The position numbers were made by a program, and so were the translations under genes. A DNA stretch of 25,432 nt from a virus. The notes below the pieces were generated by a model that worked only from the letters and a program-made list of their open reading frames with translations, ran no database searches and was not told the origin of the DNA. The stretch is from the IMG/VR virus record IMGVR_UViG_3300025086_000216, positions 1-25,432 of that record; one strand, written 5' to 3'. Every line of letters starts with the position of its first letter. Positions within the stretch are counted from its first letter, which is position 1. Shown here piece after piece: positions 12,001-17,122 of the stretch.

Positions 12001-14477
12001 CCAGCAGAACCACTATCTAACACTACATCAGGTGCTAGTCTAGAATAACTACCTTTATCGGTCAAGGTTTTAGTTTGGTCTATTTTGTTTAGATACAGTC
12101 TATTGAATGCAGAATTATGTAGACCGCTTGTACTCACAGATTCAATTATGGCTTGCGGTGTACCGTTTTGTATAGAGTCTGCATTATTTCTTGGAGTATA
12201 ATTAGCAGGTGTTAACGTCTCATCAACTTCTGTATCGGCAGAATATCCTTCCGAAGTATCACCTACTAAACCGTGTTCTTGTACTACTGGACTATCGATT
12301 CCTAAATCAGATGCATACACATCTATGTATCCGCCGGGCGCATGTAGTGTCATACCTGAACCAATTGCATGAATTATAGAATCGTAAATATACTCTGCAC
12401 CGCTTACCAATGTATCAGACGAAGGTACAGTTTTCTCTACCATTAGTAGAGGTTGAACAGTACCACTCATACTTGCACCAGTCAAATCAATCGCATTGTA
12501 ATGTATTTCTACAAATGGGGAAAGAGATGGTGTTAAGTCTGTTAATCTAGGTACGTGAAGTATAGCGACTCTACTTTCTTTAGAAGGTGTGACATGATAA
12601 TCTCTAATGTTACTATCGTGGTGTGTTTCGTCGTTATTCGCATCGTACTTGTTGTATTGCGGTATCGGACCTTTTAGAGCAAATGGGGTGTAATCAAAAT
12701 CAGGACCACCTATGGCGATTAACTTTCTTTTCCCAGTAGGTGGGCTACCAGTACCGTTGTAAGAATTGTATGCTACTGTTACTGTACTAGAACTAACAAC
12801 GTTATCTATTACCACATCGCTAAAATCTCTATACACATCTACTAAACTATTTACAGTAACTTGTTTTTCTATTCCTTTATGCATATCGCTATACATCACG
12901 TCAACAATATCTGCGTTACCGTTACCTTGCTGGTCTATTATTTCATCAATAGCCTTCGGTAACATACGTAAGAAAGTGTGTCCTTCTACATGATTCTTAA
13001 TATGTCTACCGCTATGTCCTATTTGAAAATCCTCACTTACACTAGTAGGCCACACTACCGCAAATGGATTATTTACATCAGATGTGGTTGTAGCAATAGC
13101 ACTAGAATAAACAAATCCATGGTTTTCAAAATCACTCTCATCGATTATCATTTGCCCTGTTCTATCTATAATCTGAGAGCCATAATGCGGAGGTTGATAC
13201 GGATTACCAGTTGAAGAATCAAGCAACATATCCGCACTTACCACAACAAAGTGATTGTCTACACCTGAGGTTCTAGTGTGCAATGCGCTACGCAAACCGT
13301 TTACAGATGTAGCAAAATCAAGATGAATACTAGATACTAGCATACTGCCTGTACCGACATTAATACTAAGCAAACGTACTCTTTCAGGCGGTTTGTTGTT
13401 TGGTGCTTTTGTATCGGGGTCAATTCCATCAGGATTGATTAGAAGGTTATATGGTGTATGTGAAACAGAATGTTCAACAAGAGTACCCGATAAAGAATCT
13501 AATACTTTGTAATCTCCACTTGAATAATTATGTACTCCTGTTACATCTTTACAAAACACATAGTTACCTGACACACTAGACAGACCAGTGAGTTTTTTGG
13601 CTAAATCAATAGCATCGGTTGTACTCATACTGATTTGTGACACAGTTACATTTTGTCCGTCTATCTGCGTGCTATTATTTGCAATCGAAGAAAACGTATA
13701 TACTGTTTCAATAGGAGCGATAGGCTCTTCAAATCTGTATAGAAGTAAAGTGTCACTATCCGATAACGGGGAGTTACCTTCTATCATTGAAGTCTTGAAT
13801 GACGCATTAAGATGAATGCCTTCCATCGTACCTCTAAACTTACCACCTTTACCTCCAATGTATGTTTGCTTGGTAGAAGGCTTTAGCGCTAAATCTCTGT
13901 CTTTGATAGATTGTCTTACAACTAACTCCCCGTTAATGTATAGTTCTATGGCTGTGGTTCTTACAGTCGCTATTACATGAATCAAAGGTCTATGGTTTTT
14001 GTTTAGTTCTGTCGCATCGTCTCTACTTCCGACAAATCTATTGTAAGAATCTTGTAAACCTTGATATTCAATATGTGGATATACAGTACCTTCGTATCTA
14101 TCTGTTGCTAAGGTTGCTGTGGTTAGATAGTATCTTTCTTCAATACCTCTACCTTCCATAAATACCTCAAAAGTTGCTGGACCGGGTGTGTCTATATTAC
14201 CGAGTGAAAGTTTGTATTGACCTTCTTTCTCTATTATTGTACCGCCACAATCAGGCATTACCCACGCTTCTATTGTTAGATACTTATTGAAAATACCTGA
14301 TGTTGCTACACTGTCACGTGTAGATAATGGCGCATTCTCAGATAGGATAACTCGCACATCGTCAGTCCCTCTTGTGGTTCTGTGTCCTAATTCGCTAAAG
14401 TCACCTTCGGGCACTATGATACTGTCAGTAATACCATTGAAAAAGAAACCATGAGTCTTACGGCTAATTACTGTCAA
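1..14477 (-). CDS. Giant LamG-bearing tail fibre/adhesin, 3' end outside the window
   Basis: One reading frame is open from 14477 to the left edge, giving at least 4,825 codons (over 500 kDa) with no stop. I read it through codon by codon and rechecked the phase at several places. The start is TTG, 19 bases after the stop of the 378-residue gene, with GGGGGA placed six bases upstream. An in-frame TAA lies just before it, and the first in-frame ATG is far inside. Residues about 61-252 form a LamG/concanavalin-A-like fold (LTIEAWV 67-73, IELYINGELV 177-186, YIGGKGGKF 206-214, LLLYRFEEP 244-252). The rest is Asn/Thr/Ser/Gly/His/Tyr-rich beta-type sequence that I cannot assign. It holds several HxH clusters, a DxNxDGxxD calcium-type motif (4136-4145) and a GIPxGAT module near 3670-3719. 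Its place after tape measure and baseplate genes suggests a receptor-binding tail structure. That role is inferred from position and composition. Confidence 0.85.
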   Translation of the reverse strand, partial: MTVISRKTHGFFFNGITDSIIVPEGDFSELGHRTTRGTDDVRVILSENAPLSTRDSVATSGIFNKYLTIEAWVMPDCGGTIIEKEGQYKLSLGNIDTPGPATFEVFMEGRGIEERYYLTTATLATDRYEGTVYPHIEYQGLQDSYNRFVGSRDDATELNKNHRPLIHVIATVRTTAIELYINGELVVRQSIKDRDLALKPSTKQTYIGGKGGKFRGTMEGIHLNASFKTSMIEGNSPLSDSDTLLLYRFEEPIAPIETVYTFSSIANNSTQIDGQNVTVSQISMSTTDAIDLAKKLTGLSSVSGNYVFCKDVTGVHNYSSGDYKVLDSLSGTLVEHSVSHTPYNLLINPDGIDPDTKAPNNKPPERVRLLSINVGTGSMLVSSIHLDFATSVNGLRSALHTRTSGVDNHFVVVSADMLLDSSTGNPYQPPHYGSQIIDRTGQMIIDESDFENHGFVYSSAIATTTSDVNNPFAVVWPTSVSEDFQIGHSGRHIKNHVEGHTFLRMLPKAIDEIIDQQGNGNADIVDVMYSDMHKGIEKQVTVNSLVDVYRDFSDVVIDNVVSSSTVTVAYNSYNGTGSPPTGKRKLIAIGGPDFDYTPFALKGPIPQYNKYDANNDETHHDSNIRDYHVTPSKESRVAILHVPRLTDLTPSLSPFVEIHYNAIDLTGASMSGTVQPLLMVEKTVPSSDTLVSGAEYIYDSIIHAIGSGMTLHAPGGYIDVYASDLGIDSPVVQEHGLVGDTSEGYSADTEVDETLTPANYTPRNNADSIQNGTPQAIIESVSTSGLHNSAFNRLYLNKIDQTKTLTDKGSYSRLAPDVVLDSGSAGQFDTGTVSSSSPIHETYDIIDNHILADTNNADFRIFIQPTDRRRSMQLANVNLSTRFNRATILYLMSRAKVRSIEESEGDEGGYTTLSCIGVGDSLVSRSIDFTGKGSPDSHIVKEIEPNAPVVTVTLGGPGQGAMDTRPVFQRSMLAHEAYSTRRSYAVSAYRLNMNNSTGAGTLYVKPLNNESEDLASWGTYGFTRYGRIYLPDGSSAKYDSKTGDTFVFSTATLGSGDYLTSDGVEVTTISQLLNQTNLLKTWASTGTIDSYGNFTIYNEPNFGEESKLENGTTVNDRMHQSMSDVQHDYQLGTQYASTRAVAEIPFFSKQFFDPSVGPDNAFKIHVDATHTAHTYNPSPVGRRMVDTVPADREAQSAYSIALANREYVNSTTLNSYDATNKRLHVADISIFSDAHTDTDTYRGIQNTNRYRKVYLDNGEWCFYSSTSSGYLTLTTFSSGAFFDELVHGTALYLGGATFEEGISLASDDFTPSSDYEDRDEYYYDAASVKTQGGNVDYGLRQYVSAVEFKAGPESNPHAARIESKRATGTVLGTTKLNLGSPEIATIVTLSANDFAKFPNLGYDELANAPSSVGDLGYEVQYDEEGVIHKYQYHGNLKSINISFLSLDYTVPENAIVLVHQTSQTHLNSSLHYPTDIPNGAKLTLARRCSSTLGTGAVLTTTSRGNERYRELKNNLNIDTNITITTNAADTSDPYTIEITNEAGKNVNNLHGINVKKDDVLYYYEVDTEIRRIGVVTKVTEADSNNKQTITFAVGTPAIPAGSKLAVWAGDYEDKDAILNATWLNPYAQGGLRNGDTVWANMSYNNPHAVEGLFAKSRGVLNESQVWSEFNGGTGVLDTTNPRDSIPLENFLIGNTCLETARNYVQHVNRTVEENYLALGLTSAQAPVVAYIDPYLSTDEHARVLLYDVAHDKEFIAFQDIHMQVQTSSQATQIGWPKEAVVESSDTSRTELHKVNVAYNGAGPSPWTTQIDVTNGFLSQNPYIRSTQQSKFIESAYAHDLANRHTSDLIDSSTVASLTTALPIDGRLTTGARLYGKAHGHHVHTGYSYGGTTSGLSTGYSLTPRTNDSVALYKIANPYHSFTRIPIDQSDSFTSALIKHREGTSTGHTLRDPSTFFDTPDGTRVIPAFLCLKGIRSSSLDLANHTESRLQHLPQWKDMDFVRRLTLDLGEISQKDGVVDTLSATEEAVRLINQHAALNGRLLTGSAHDPSPFWNVDNGDKGTHMGYIRAHIGREVQDLNGDTGYTIVIHSTVPGASGRNFCVWLDNSKGQSVYQPQFLVGHGGRWRNFWALPDEREGENMHPAPMPLNKHGRPFAPITTLQQYVTSVESGEDVASVAEFEDSSVLRAVSDSISGKSHNTINTESLDIKGSSSSLVKGLRVGKKAISRINFGGLVASGVPGFAPDAGTWGFGKIGDDKFNKRYGSSDVTAYSSHVPTTNVESDAVGNGDLYGFRLEDNVGNNVGVRYIYRKAGESFANQNTVLPNTLEEEVCIFFDDRDVGQGGFTIGKHMHGSGDATGRLKAKGTVTETAKDWRGARWRGVSTPNAVAHVSASEDLSANTLTITFDQEPFNGAVLESNNTSNTKGDLLGYLGFPKENGIIQITDYDATGTSGVALDVGITVSYERREGNVFIGCSGLITIPAEILISPVLNWTTLVTDELMAAVTAAAINAGNEINTEEGHVFDCREMYATDGRTFGEWGVSQNAIRIKAYNSQSPVTPLNQRFNANLKRDFGIQAAHLEFGELRMNEYSSSEIYEWDFDSAVTGNHGKRPISNANIDASQSIDCGYIPFNLLEITTVACGPNANTASPNLVNSSNVKIDTTLWRENLKGVRFTRSSGDHILPMIDNPQAHFPADDGLGSSNQSNWGTGSDKFVLLTNDMHSFLIASGTDDDNHTIQPVGERRKVWLDNKAFIQVESKIGNSNNDRKLSFVIDDANSDFPTSMAAAGILQHHVKKEFDGLRSIGSVFSEPIVYFRGGKSSKDHSVPLFFGGGFSGVTLDVNDGTQNDYSTFYTHPYSTGPTGVTGLQNANEISTSYAMLDGNAMFAFFPGAALCNQHRGSITPPAFNQQNILAPDLHKRNILYSSGEIKAKPVPLVLRFAHPTARYEDHVDTSVENKTTYLIFGPGQAFPFTQEVTDGHSGNDANAKEPFPGRIIVSGSTWASIPLDETIGNSRHMFPNQIDNDKYNFMPPSKVYYDATAGFHWKAMVNWESPAGYCWKGKFSQRPEHGRHYGQQFNDNTPYDITGTAQIGYDLTHIHPKMHTPTIGFGIAMAADTVWHMDGGFHPGGSWLDNQITFNPPHAGKSAARVLSSNWERANQIHPTAFRTSGVLTGRILDYIGNGSEAVATADAKMEYIVVDATRCQNGEELTTVLGAAINAFPGAGALKSLGGTHMPSMGNAMRQDRYGWIPFTSTNTNHSTYVNNSATGNYIQSPSISSQTTLEQLPASGWIRLHQATNTRFACYHSREVIADGSDWRVRFYLAPNRINGLNKIEAPEAWDDKNSTNTFTDSIANSYTLYVWSKAGTMRFNNENVSARDHMTQVHFSGIVDAVDRTKPIGAVGWHGERYSYLNSLKISTTITKNTSSTTTSGYAAGLGAYHEMLNFSPYGTAGTVMNVHSNIPVVAPMQGSPESTPTIDGIGNALGTHLVKSGFYSKFNLQSGSSDGLGWDTYTYNFNDTDETGNANQWVAPTNYTTTLPKELTTPQGVYSSAFLVVSYECESSLIAKYDRDGITANGDWLQVIGQGSNPITYAGTTQWDERFHGQDRFIAPANAGPNVEALIVDNTTVPVGVPSSANWADSITSDLFTTFTFTISTCDYNNDPTITHDADDRIVAGLHVFGAGIPDGATIASINSTTSFELSVSTASGIPAITNGTLTFVDTVSATNDLSLKNATPGLNKTGDLLFDLDHSVGSALLHTDDAERNTSADKYAVAHSSGFPVNYWMGDVNALQMYQDSAAKNFSVENIVWKRMDGGNLSMPAINARGLGAVPWMTRVKSNTAYQTGEKIYGNVRFSFETTNSAMMPILQAQELAHPELMRKHPYKIGNVLNIPNEEIQFQSITVRDETGQVHKIEGGSPLGTIIRGFRIPENRGVKGNAPALANSGKIPNLKVQLPDPNSIPGNIVVRSGFDPIQAYQHETIGTGGMIHPDMGESHIGHLFDNSVASPRQAPTYENHNWERIDPVTFDSELGAWNDNSPLQTSYELHDRTLFFHVTKMGHTHTHRYPTVYTHEGGVETDIVSVTAWDSSTNVLTVDATLDPQVFDAGFGTKEDTRKFLRVYNPTTDEGAVCTYAGQDTNNDGVPDNVTITVVGDVNFATFMAGQTVTNLKVVPSYYIPAGSNRFFAARRLSDHAEVSGNSPDMANTLYYVSGQTIGYDAYSKPVLTPMPFPRMGHHFVTPTMPMLPGHWAHPAYQSLYRRHLIDYQMTNGFVDSSNFASYATATNNKSDIISLFNLDNNLHAMDAEINFSGVNAAPSPPSDIHGGAFTLMFESGVKYDGYGVLASSDGSSTTLAATVNKAGGHSIVLEAASEYTQGRHFPDPAEVGAYQIVIQPNLFNNQLVGYHNNATMELTSQQINTVIGIKTDNGNVDRTKGGMTLVLAKATQADVRGCEVFINEAILDISNDQGSQFTNIPPLMLYNHVGVQLTESPAFTRKGFPYSTMFSDATPAHTLHIPWWSILHKNAIKHNGSAVSEATNYRKLSQYSPEDYYMFMRSTFGSIGSQLTINGYTSLYFDIYDKYNKSISLNPKCTVVSFNTSGTIVVDNANTFPMYPYYKQEVQYTGKNGTIYSKELTSVSGDTAATINIPKTLTLGAKSGADGFWDNIYDGAILTLTHSYNTLPAGEILTNKRKSVFANILPDIINGNQDTYSNHVPDAFLCMWHPNLGRPNTYFSDNTSRSWKGNAVNKAAYNSLPEHFETIHYHDFTHAMSTGPFDFLIKRPNVNKTGEVTVGNSTHDAGGTNLMLSGYWPCGSRGGPHASKLDLY
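3321..3470 (-). repeat. GIPxGAT/SFELS beta module, copy in the giant protein
   Basis: About 50 residues read VAGLHVFGAGIPDGATIASI followed by a short turn, SFELS and a closing TLTF strand. The same order of motifs occurs in the tail tube protein (18940-19095). A 17-base stretch encoding the SFEL part (3375-3391 and 18984-19000) is identical between the two copies. Modules of this kind are frequent add-ons in phage structural proteins. Here it marks either recombination between two genes of one virus or independent acquisition. Confidence 0.75.
13725..14297 (-). other. LamG/concanavalin-A-like domain of the giant protein
   Basis: Residues about 61-252 of the giant protein carry the usual landmarks of the Laminin_G_3 type jelly roll. 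These are an early strand with LTIEAWV, a central strand pair IELYINGELV, a glycine turn YIGGKGGKF followed by FRGTMEGIHL, and a closing strand LLLYRFEE. Domains of this family commonly bind carbohydrate or protein ligands. The domain sits at the N-terminus, the end expected to be nearest the virion in most tail fibres, so here it may equally serve as a structural or attachment unit. The assignment rests on pattern recognition and no profile search was run. Confidence 0.7.
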
Positions 14478-14496
14478 TTGTCTTCCCCCAAGTTAT

Positions 14497-15633
14497 CTAA
14501 GATAGAATCAAATTATCTATCGGTGCGAATATCATATTAAAATTGTAAACCGATTCTCCAGCATCGTATGTGATATCAAACTTTTGCACTGACCCTTGTA
14601 TACCAGTAGTTTCTTCTTTCATAGAAAAATCTACACTGGCTGGTAAATTATTTCCTTCCGATGTTTTGTCTAGTCCATCGTAGTTACCAGTAGGCATGAA
14701 AAAGTTTCTTGCAACGTATTGGTCACCACCAGTTGCTTTCAAAGTAGAATTATACGGTATCTGTATACCAACAATGTAATCTTTAAGTTCTTGCGCTCTA
14801 CCGTTTCTTAACAGTGAATTGTTAATAAAATCGCTCACTCGACCTCTTCTCTTACTGTTGTTGATTATACCGTATAAATCCATAGTTTTGTCACCAGCAG
14901 ATTTCTTTCCGCCGTCTGTCCCTCCAGCAAACTTAGTAACCGATGGTTCTAGTGCTGGCTTCTTACCATGGGTGAAGTCAGGCGTGCTTATGCCCATGCC
15001 GCTATTTTTACCTAAACTAGTCATTGCAATGTTTACTATACAATTAAGCGATTCATTATTGTAGTTCACGCCCTCTTGTAATGTAGCAGTGAAGTCAGAA
15101 GAGTATTGTGCGTTTATGTAATCTCTGACAGCAGTTGCCAGTTGTACAGAAGTAGCATTACTTGCATTTACTAAAATAGTCGGTGTGCCCCCTGTTCCGG
15201 CATTAGCATCATATTGAGTCGTATCGCTTGTGTTACCACCATCGGTTCTAGAAGCAACGTTTGTAAAACGAATCTCTTTTTCATCAGCGCTTACTGCTGT
15301 ATCAAAAGTCTGTAATTTTATAACACCAGTATGCGTATATAATTTTTCTAGATTTTTTGTTGTGGTGAATTGAAGGCCACTTTTTGTAGTACCAAAATTA
15401 ATCGTACCACTGTATGCTGTACTTTTTGTACCCTCTCTATCATCTGCGATAATACCTTGAATATTTATCATGGCTTTGTTTATGTTTAAGTCCATTCCTA
15501 TACGTTTACTTCCAGTAAAAGGCAAAGAAGACCCTCCGACTTTACGGCTAGTACTAAGAACCATAGTTGTAGCATCTAATTCAATGGTATTACCGTTTTC
15601 TTGTATTAGTCTAATCGGAATGCCCCCAGCCAT
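14497..15633 (-). CDS. Putative distal tail/baseplate protein (378 aa)
   Basis: This 378-residue protein is encoded between the tape measure and the giant fibre, the usual place of the distal tail or baseplate hub protein. The ATG at 15633 follows the tape measure stop by four bases and has AGGTGA overlapping that stop as ribosome binding site. The N-terminal part (about 1-110) and C-terminal part (about 260-378, ending YDAGESVYNFNMIFAPIDN) look like one beta-rich structural core. Between them, residues about 110-245 resemble an inserted module common in marine phage proteins, with an AVRDYINAQY helix (167-176) and a closing KFAGGTDGG turn. I recognise no enzyme motif. A role joining the tail tip to the fibre is inferred from gene order; a baseplate wedge or spike component is the alternative. 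Confidence 0.6.
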   Translation of the reverse strand: MAGGIPIRLIQENGNTIELDATTMVLSTSRKVGGSSLPFTGSKRIGMDLNINKAMINIQGIIADDREGTKSTAYSGTINFGTTKSGLQFTTTKNLEKLYTHTGVIKLQTFDTAVSADEKEIRFTNVASRTDGGNTSDTTQYDANAGTGGTPTILVNASNATSVQLATAVRDYINAQYSSDFTATLQEGVNYNNESLNCIVNIAMTSLGKNSGMGISTPDFTHGKKPALEPSVTKFAGGTDGGKKSAGDKTMDLYGIINNSKRRGRVSDFINNSLLRNGRAQELKDYIVGIQIPYNSTLKATGGDQYVARNFFMPTGNYDGLDKTSEGNNLPASVDFSMKEETTGIQGSVQKFDITYDAGESVYNFNMIFAPIDNLILS

Positions 15634-15637
15634 TCAA

Positions 15638-16483
15638 TCACCTACCTCTTCCTACACCACCGATGCTGCGTGACATTTCTTGTTGTACTAAGTCGCTAAT
15701 TTCTCTAGCCAATTCTCTTTTATCAGTACGGTCAGTAAGCCCACTTAAATTGAATGTCATATTGAAAGTGTGGCCTCCGCCACCACTAGGTGAATCTCCA
15801 CCTCCACCGCCACCAGTGACAGCATTTATAGCGCTACTTCCTAAATCTTTGACACCGCCAACTATTGATTTACCAAAATTAAACACCCCTTTCAAAGCGC
15901 CACCAATTTTATCAAAGACCCTGCCTAATGTTTTATCATATACTGCCGTCATAACGTTTGTAACAGTATCCCAAGCACTACCTATTGTATCAAATACACT
16001 TAACGCTGCTGTTTTTAGTCCATCAAATGCTTTTCCAATAGTAGCATCAAATATAGTACCCATACCACTAAAAATAAGTTTTGAAATAGTTTTGATTCCG
16101 TTAAAGGCTAAGGTAGCACCTGCTTTTAGTCCCGACCATAGTTTACCAAAAGTACCATTCCATATAGTTTTGACATTATCTAGGGCTTTGCCCCACTCAC
16201 CTTTGAATATGTTAACCCAAAACATCATCCCCTCTTTCATTAGATTCCATATCGGCATAACGGTAGCGTTCCATATAGTTACTATTGCAGTTGTCAAAGG
16301 CTCAAAGGCTTCTTTAATCCCATCAAATACTTTTCGCGCTACTTTACCAGCAGCCGTAAATGCTTTACCGAGTGCCTTACCTATACTGCTGGCTACACTA
16401 CCGAGTGTACTCATTGTACTACCTATGACACTAAGACTACTAGATACGCTGGCTAAAGAGTTGAGTAATGCACCTAACGCCAT
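15638..16483 (-). CDS. Tail tape measure protein, unusually short (281 aa)
   Basis: The 281-residue product is helical with hydrophobic, Gly/Ala/Ser-rich repeats. It shows tryptophan pairs typical of tape measure proteins (IWNATVMPIWNLMKEG, IWNGTFGKLWSGLKAG). A glycine linker (GGGGGGDSPSGGGG, about 223-236) leads to a C-terminal segment with LTDRTDKRELAREISDLVQQ, ending SIGGVGRGR, a pattern common at tape measure C-termini. The ATG at 16483 lies one base after the stop of the upstream chaperone frame, and GAGAGGGAAG serves as ribosome binding site. Tape measures set tail length at about 0.15 nm per residue, so 281 residues would give a tail of roughly 42 nm. Most siphovirus tape measures are much longer. 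An open frame on the opposite strand covers nearly the whole gene but has no support. Confidence 0.8.
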   Translation of the reverse strand: MALGALLNSLASVSSSLSVIGSTMSTLGSVASSIGKALGKAFTAAGKVARKVFDGIKEAFEPLTTAIVTIWNATVMPIWNLMKEGMMFWVNIFKGEWGKALDNVKTIWNGTFGKLWSGLKAGATLAFNGIKTISKLIFSGMGTIFDATIGKAFDGLKTAALSVFDTIGSAWDTVTNVMTAVYDKTLGRVFDKIGGALKGVFNFGKSIVGGVKDLGSSAINAVTGGGGGGDSPSGGGGHTFNMTFNLSGLTDRTDKRELAREISDLVQQEMSRSIGGVGRGR

Positions 16484-16484
16484 A

Positions 16485-16778
16485 CTAATCTTCCCTCTCT
16501 AAAAATGAATAATCAAAATCTACTACATCACTACTTTCTGTATTATTTTCTAGGTTTTGTTTTTTCTCCGCAAGACGCTCTTCTTCATTAATAGCAAGCG
16601 CCCAAGATAGGGATTGTTTGAATACCGCCTCGCTCATCTGATAAACCTCATGTAGTGATATGTTGTAATGTTTCGCCACGATGTATGCGAACAACTGCAT
16701 CTGCATCTCTAAATCGCTAGGGTTTTTAATTACCTTTTTCTTTAGAAATTGCCGAACTCTCAGTTGTTCGCTTTCGTA
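16485..16778 (-). CDS. Tail assembly chaperone, -1 frameshift extension (T part of GT)
   Basis: This frame has no good independent start. Its first ATG (16706) has no nearby Shine-Dalgarno sequence. The frame is open upstream through 24 further codons to the slippery run at 16778-16787 inside the 120-residue gene. A -1 slip on G GGT TTT joins 115 residues of the upstream protein to 97 residues encoded here, giving a 212-residue fusion. The extension is helical (AYIVAKHYNISLHEVYQMSE, then SWALAINEEERLAEKK) and ends with an acidic tail. This is the arrangement of lambda gpG/gpGT: the short form and the rarer fusion assist tail tube assembly on the tape measure, whose gene follows one base later. 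The function is inferred from the arrangement and position. Confidence 0.8.
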   Translation of the reverse strand, partial: YESEQLRVRQFLKKKVIKNPSDLEMQMQLFAYIVAKHYNISLHEVYQMSEAVFKQSLSWALAINEEERLAEKKQNLENNTESSDVVDFDYSFLERED

Positions 16779-16787
16779 AAACCCCCC
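16753..16787 (-). promoter_or_regulatory. Programmed -1 ribosomal frameshift site of the G/GT chaperones
   Basis: On the coding strand the run GGGGGGTTTT (16787 to 16778) is read in frame 0 as CAG GGG GGT TTT. It contains two overlapping canonical X XXY YYZ heptamers, G GGG GGT and G GGT TTT. Seven bases downstream a 5-bp stem, CGAAC (16770-16766) with GTTCG (16757-16753), closes an 8-base loop that contains the frame-0 stop TGA. The -1 frame is open from the slip site to 16485. Heptamer, spacer and stem fit the known bacteriophage pattern, although the stem is short. Confidence 0.8.
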
Positions 16788-17122
16788 TGCATTGCCTCCG
16801 CCAGTTCATCGGGCTTTGGTAATAGAGAGGCTATTTGTTGACCGACATATGCATTTAGGTTCATCATGTCGTCTACGGTAAGGTCAGGGTTCGTTCTTAC
16901 AACCCAGTTTGAAAATGCGTAACGCCAGTATCCTTCAAGATTCAGCGATATATCATCACCATCCATCTGAAACATACTTTGTGCTGCTTGTTGTACATCA
17001 AAGAAAGTTAATTCTCTAATCCATACTTCCATCATTAAATCAGGATTTTCTTTGTCTACACGGATTTCGTGTCGCTGTTCATTCTTCTTCGCTAGTAAGT
17101 TCTGTTTGTCCACTATCGTCAT
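16760..17122 (-). CDS. Tail assembly chaperone, short form (G-like, 120 aa)
   Basis: The 120-residue protein starts at ATG 17122 inside the end of the SAP-domain gene (44-base overlap), with GAGGAAG about ten bases upstream. It contains a compact helical region (MEVWIRELTFFDVQQAAQSM) and ends KPDELAEAMQGGFTKANN. Its last codons run through a slippery GGGGGGTTTT sequence that would let some ribosomes continue into the -1 frame. Small chaperones of this kind, encoded between tail tube and tape measure, coat the tape measure and recruit tube subunits in siphoviruses and are absent from finished virions. Sequence similarity to a named family is weak by eye. The call rests on gene order, size, helical content and the frameshift signal. 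Confidence 0.75.
   Translation of the reverse strand: MTIVDKQNLLAKKNEQRHEIRVDKENPDLMMEVWIRELTFFDVQQAAQSMFQMDGDDISLNLEGYWRYAFSNWVVRTNPDLTVDDMMNLNAYVGQQIASLLPKPDELAEAMQGGFTKANN

Noticed and set aside
1-14477. A diversity-generating retroelement acting on the giant fibre
   Set aside because: Giant fibres are common targets, but I see no reverse transcriptase, no template/variable repeat pair and no recognisable C-type lectin target in the window. The 3' end of the gene lies outside it.
15663-16502. A 279-codon open frame on the plus strand antisense to the tape measure gene
   Set aside because: It mirrors a low-complexity Gly/Ala/Lys-rich gene, has no ribosome binding context, and yields a Pro/Leu/Ser-rich sequence without recognisable pattern. 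The minus-strand tape measure has clear family features.
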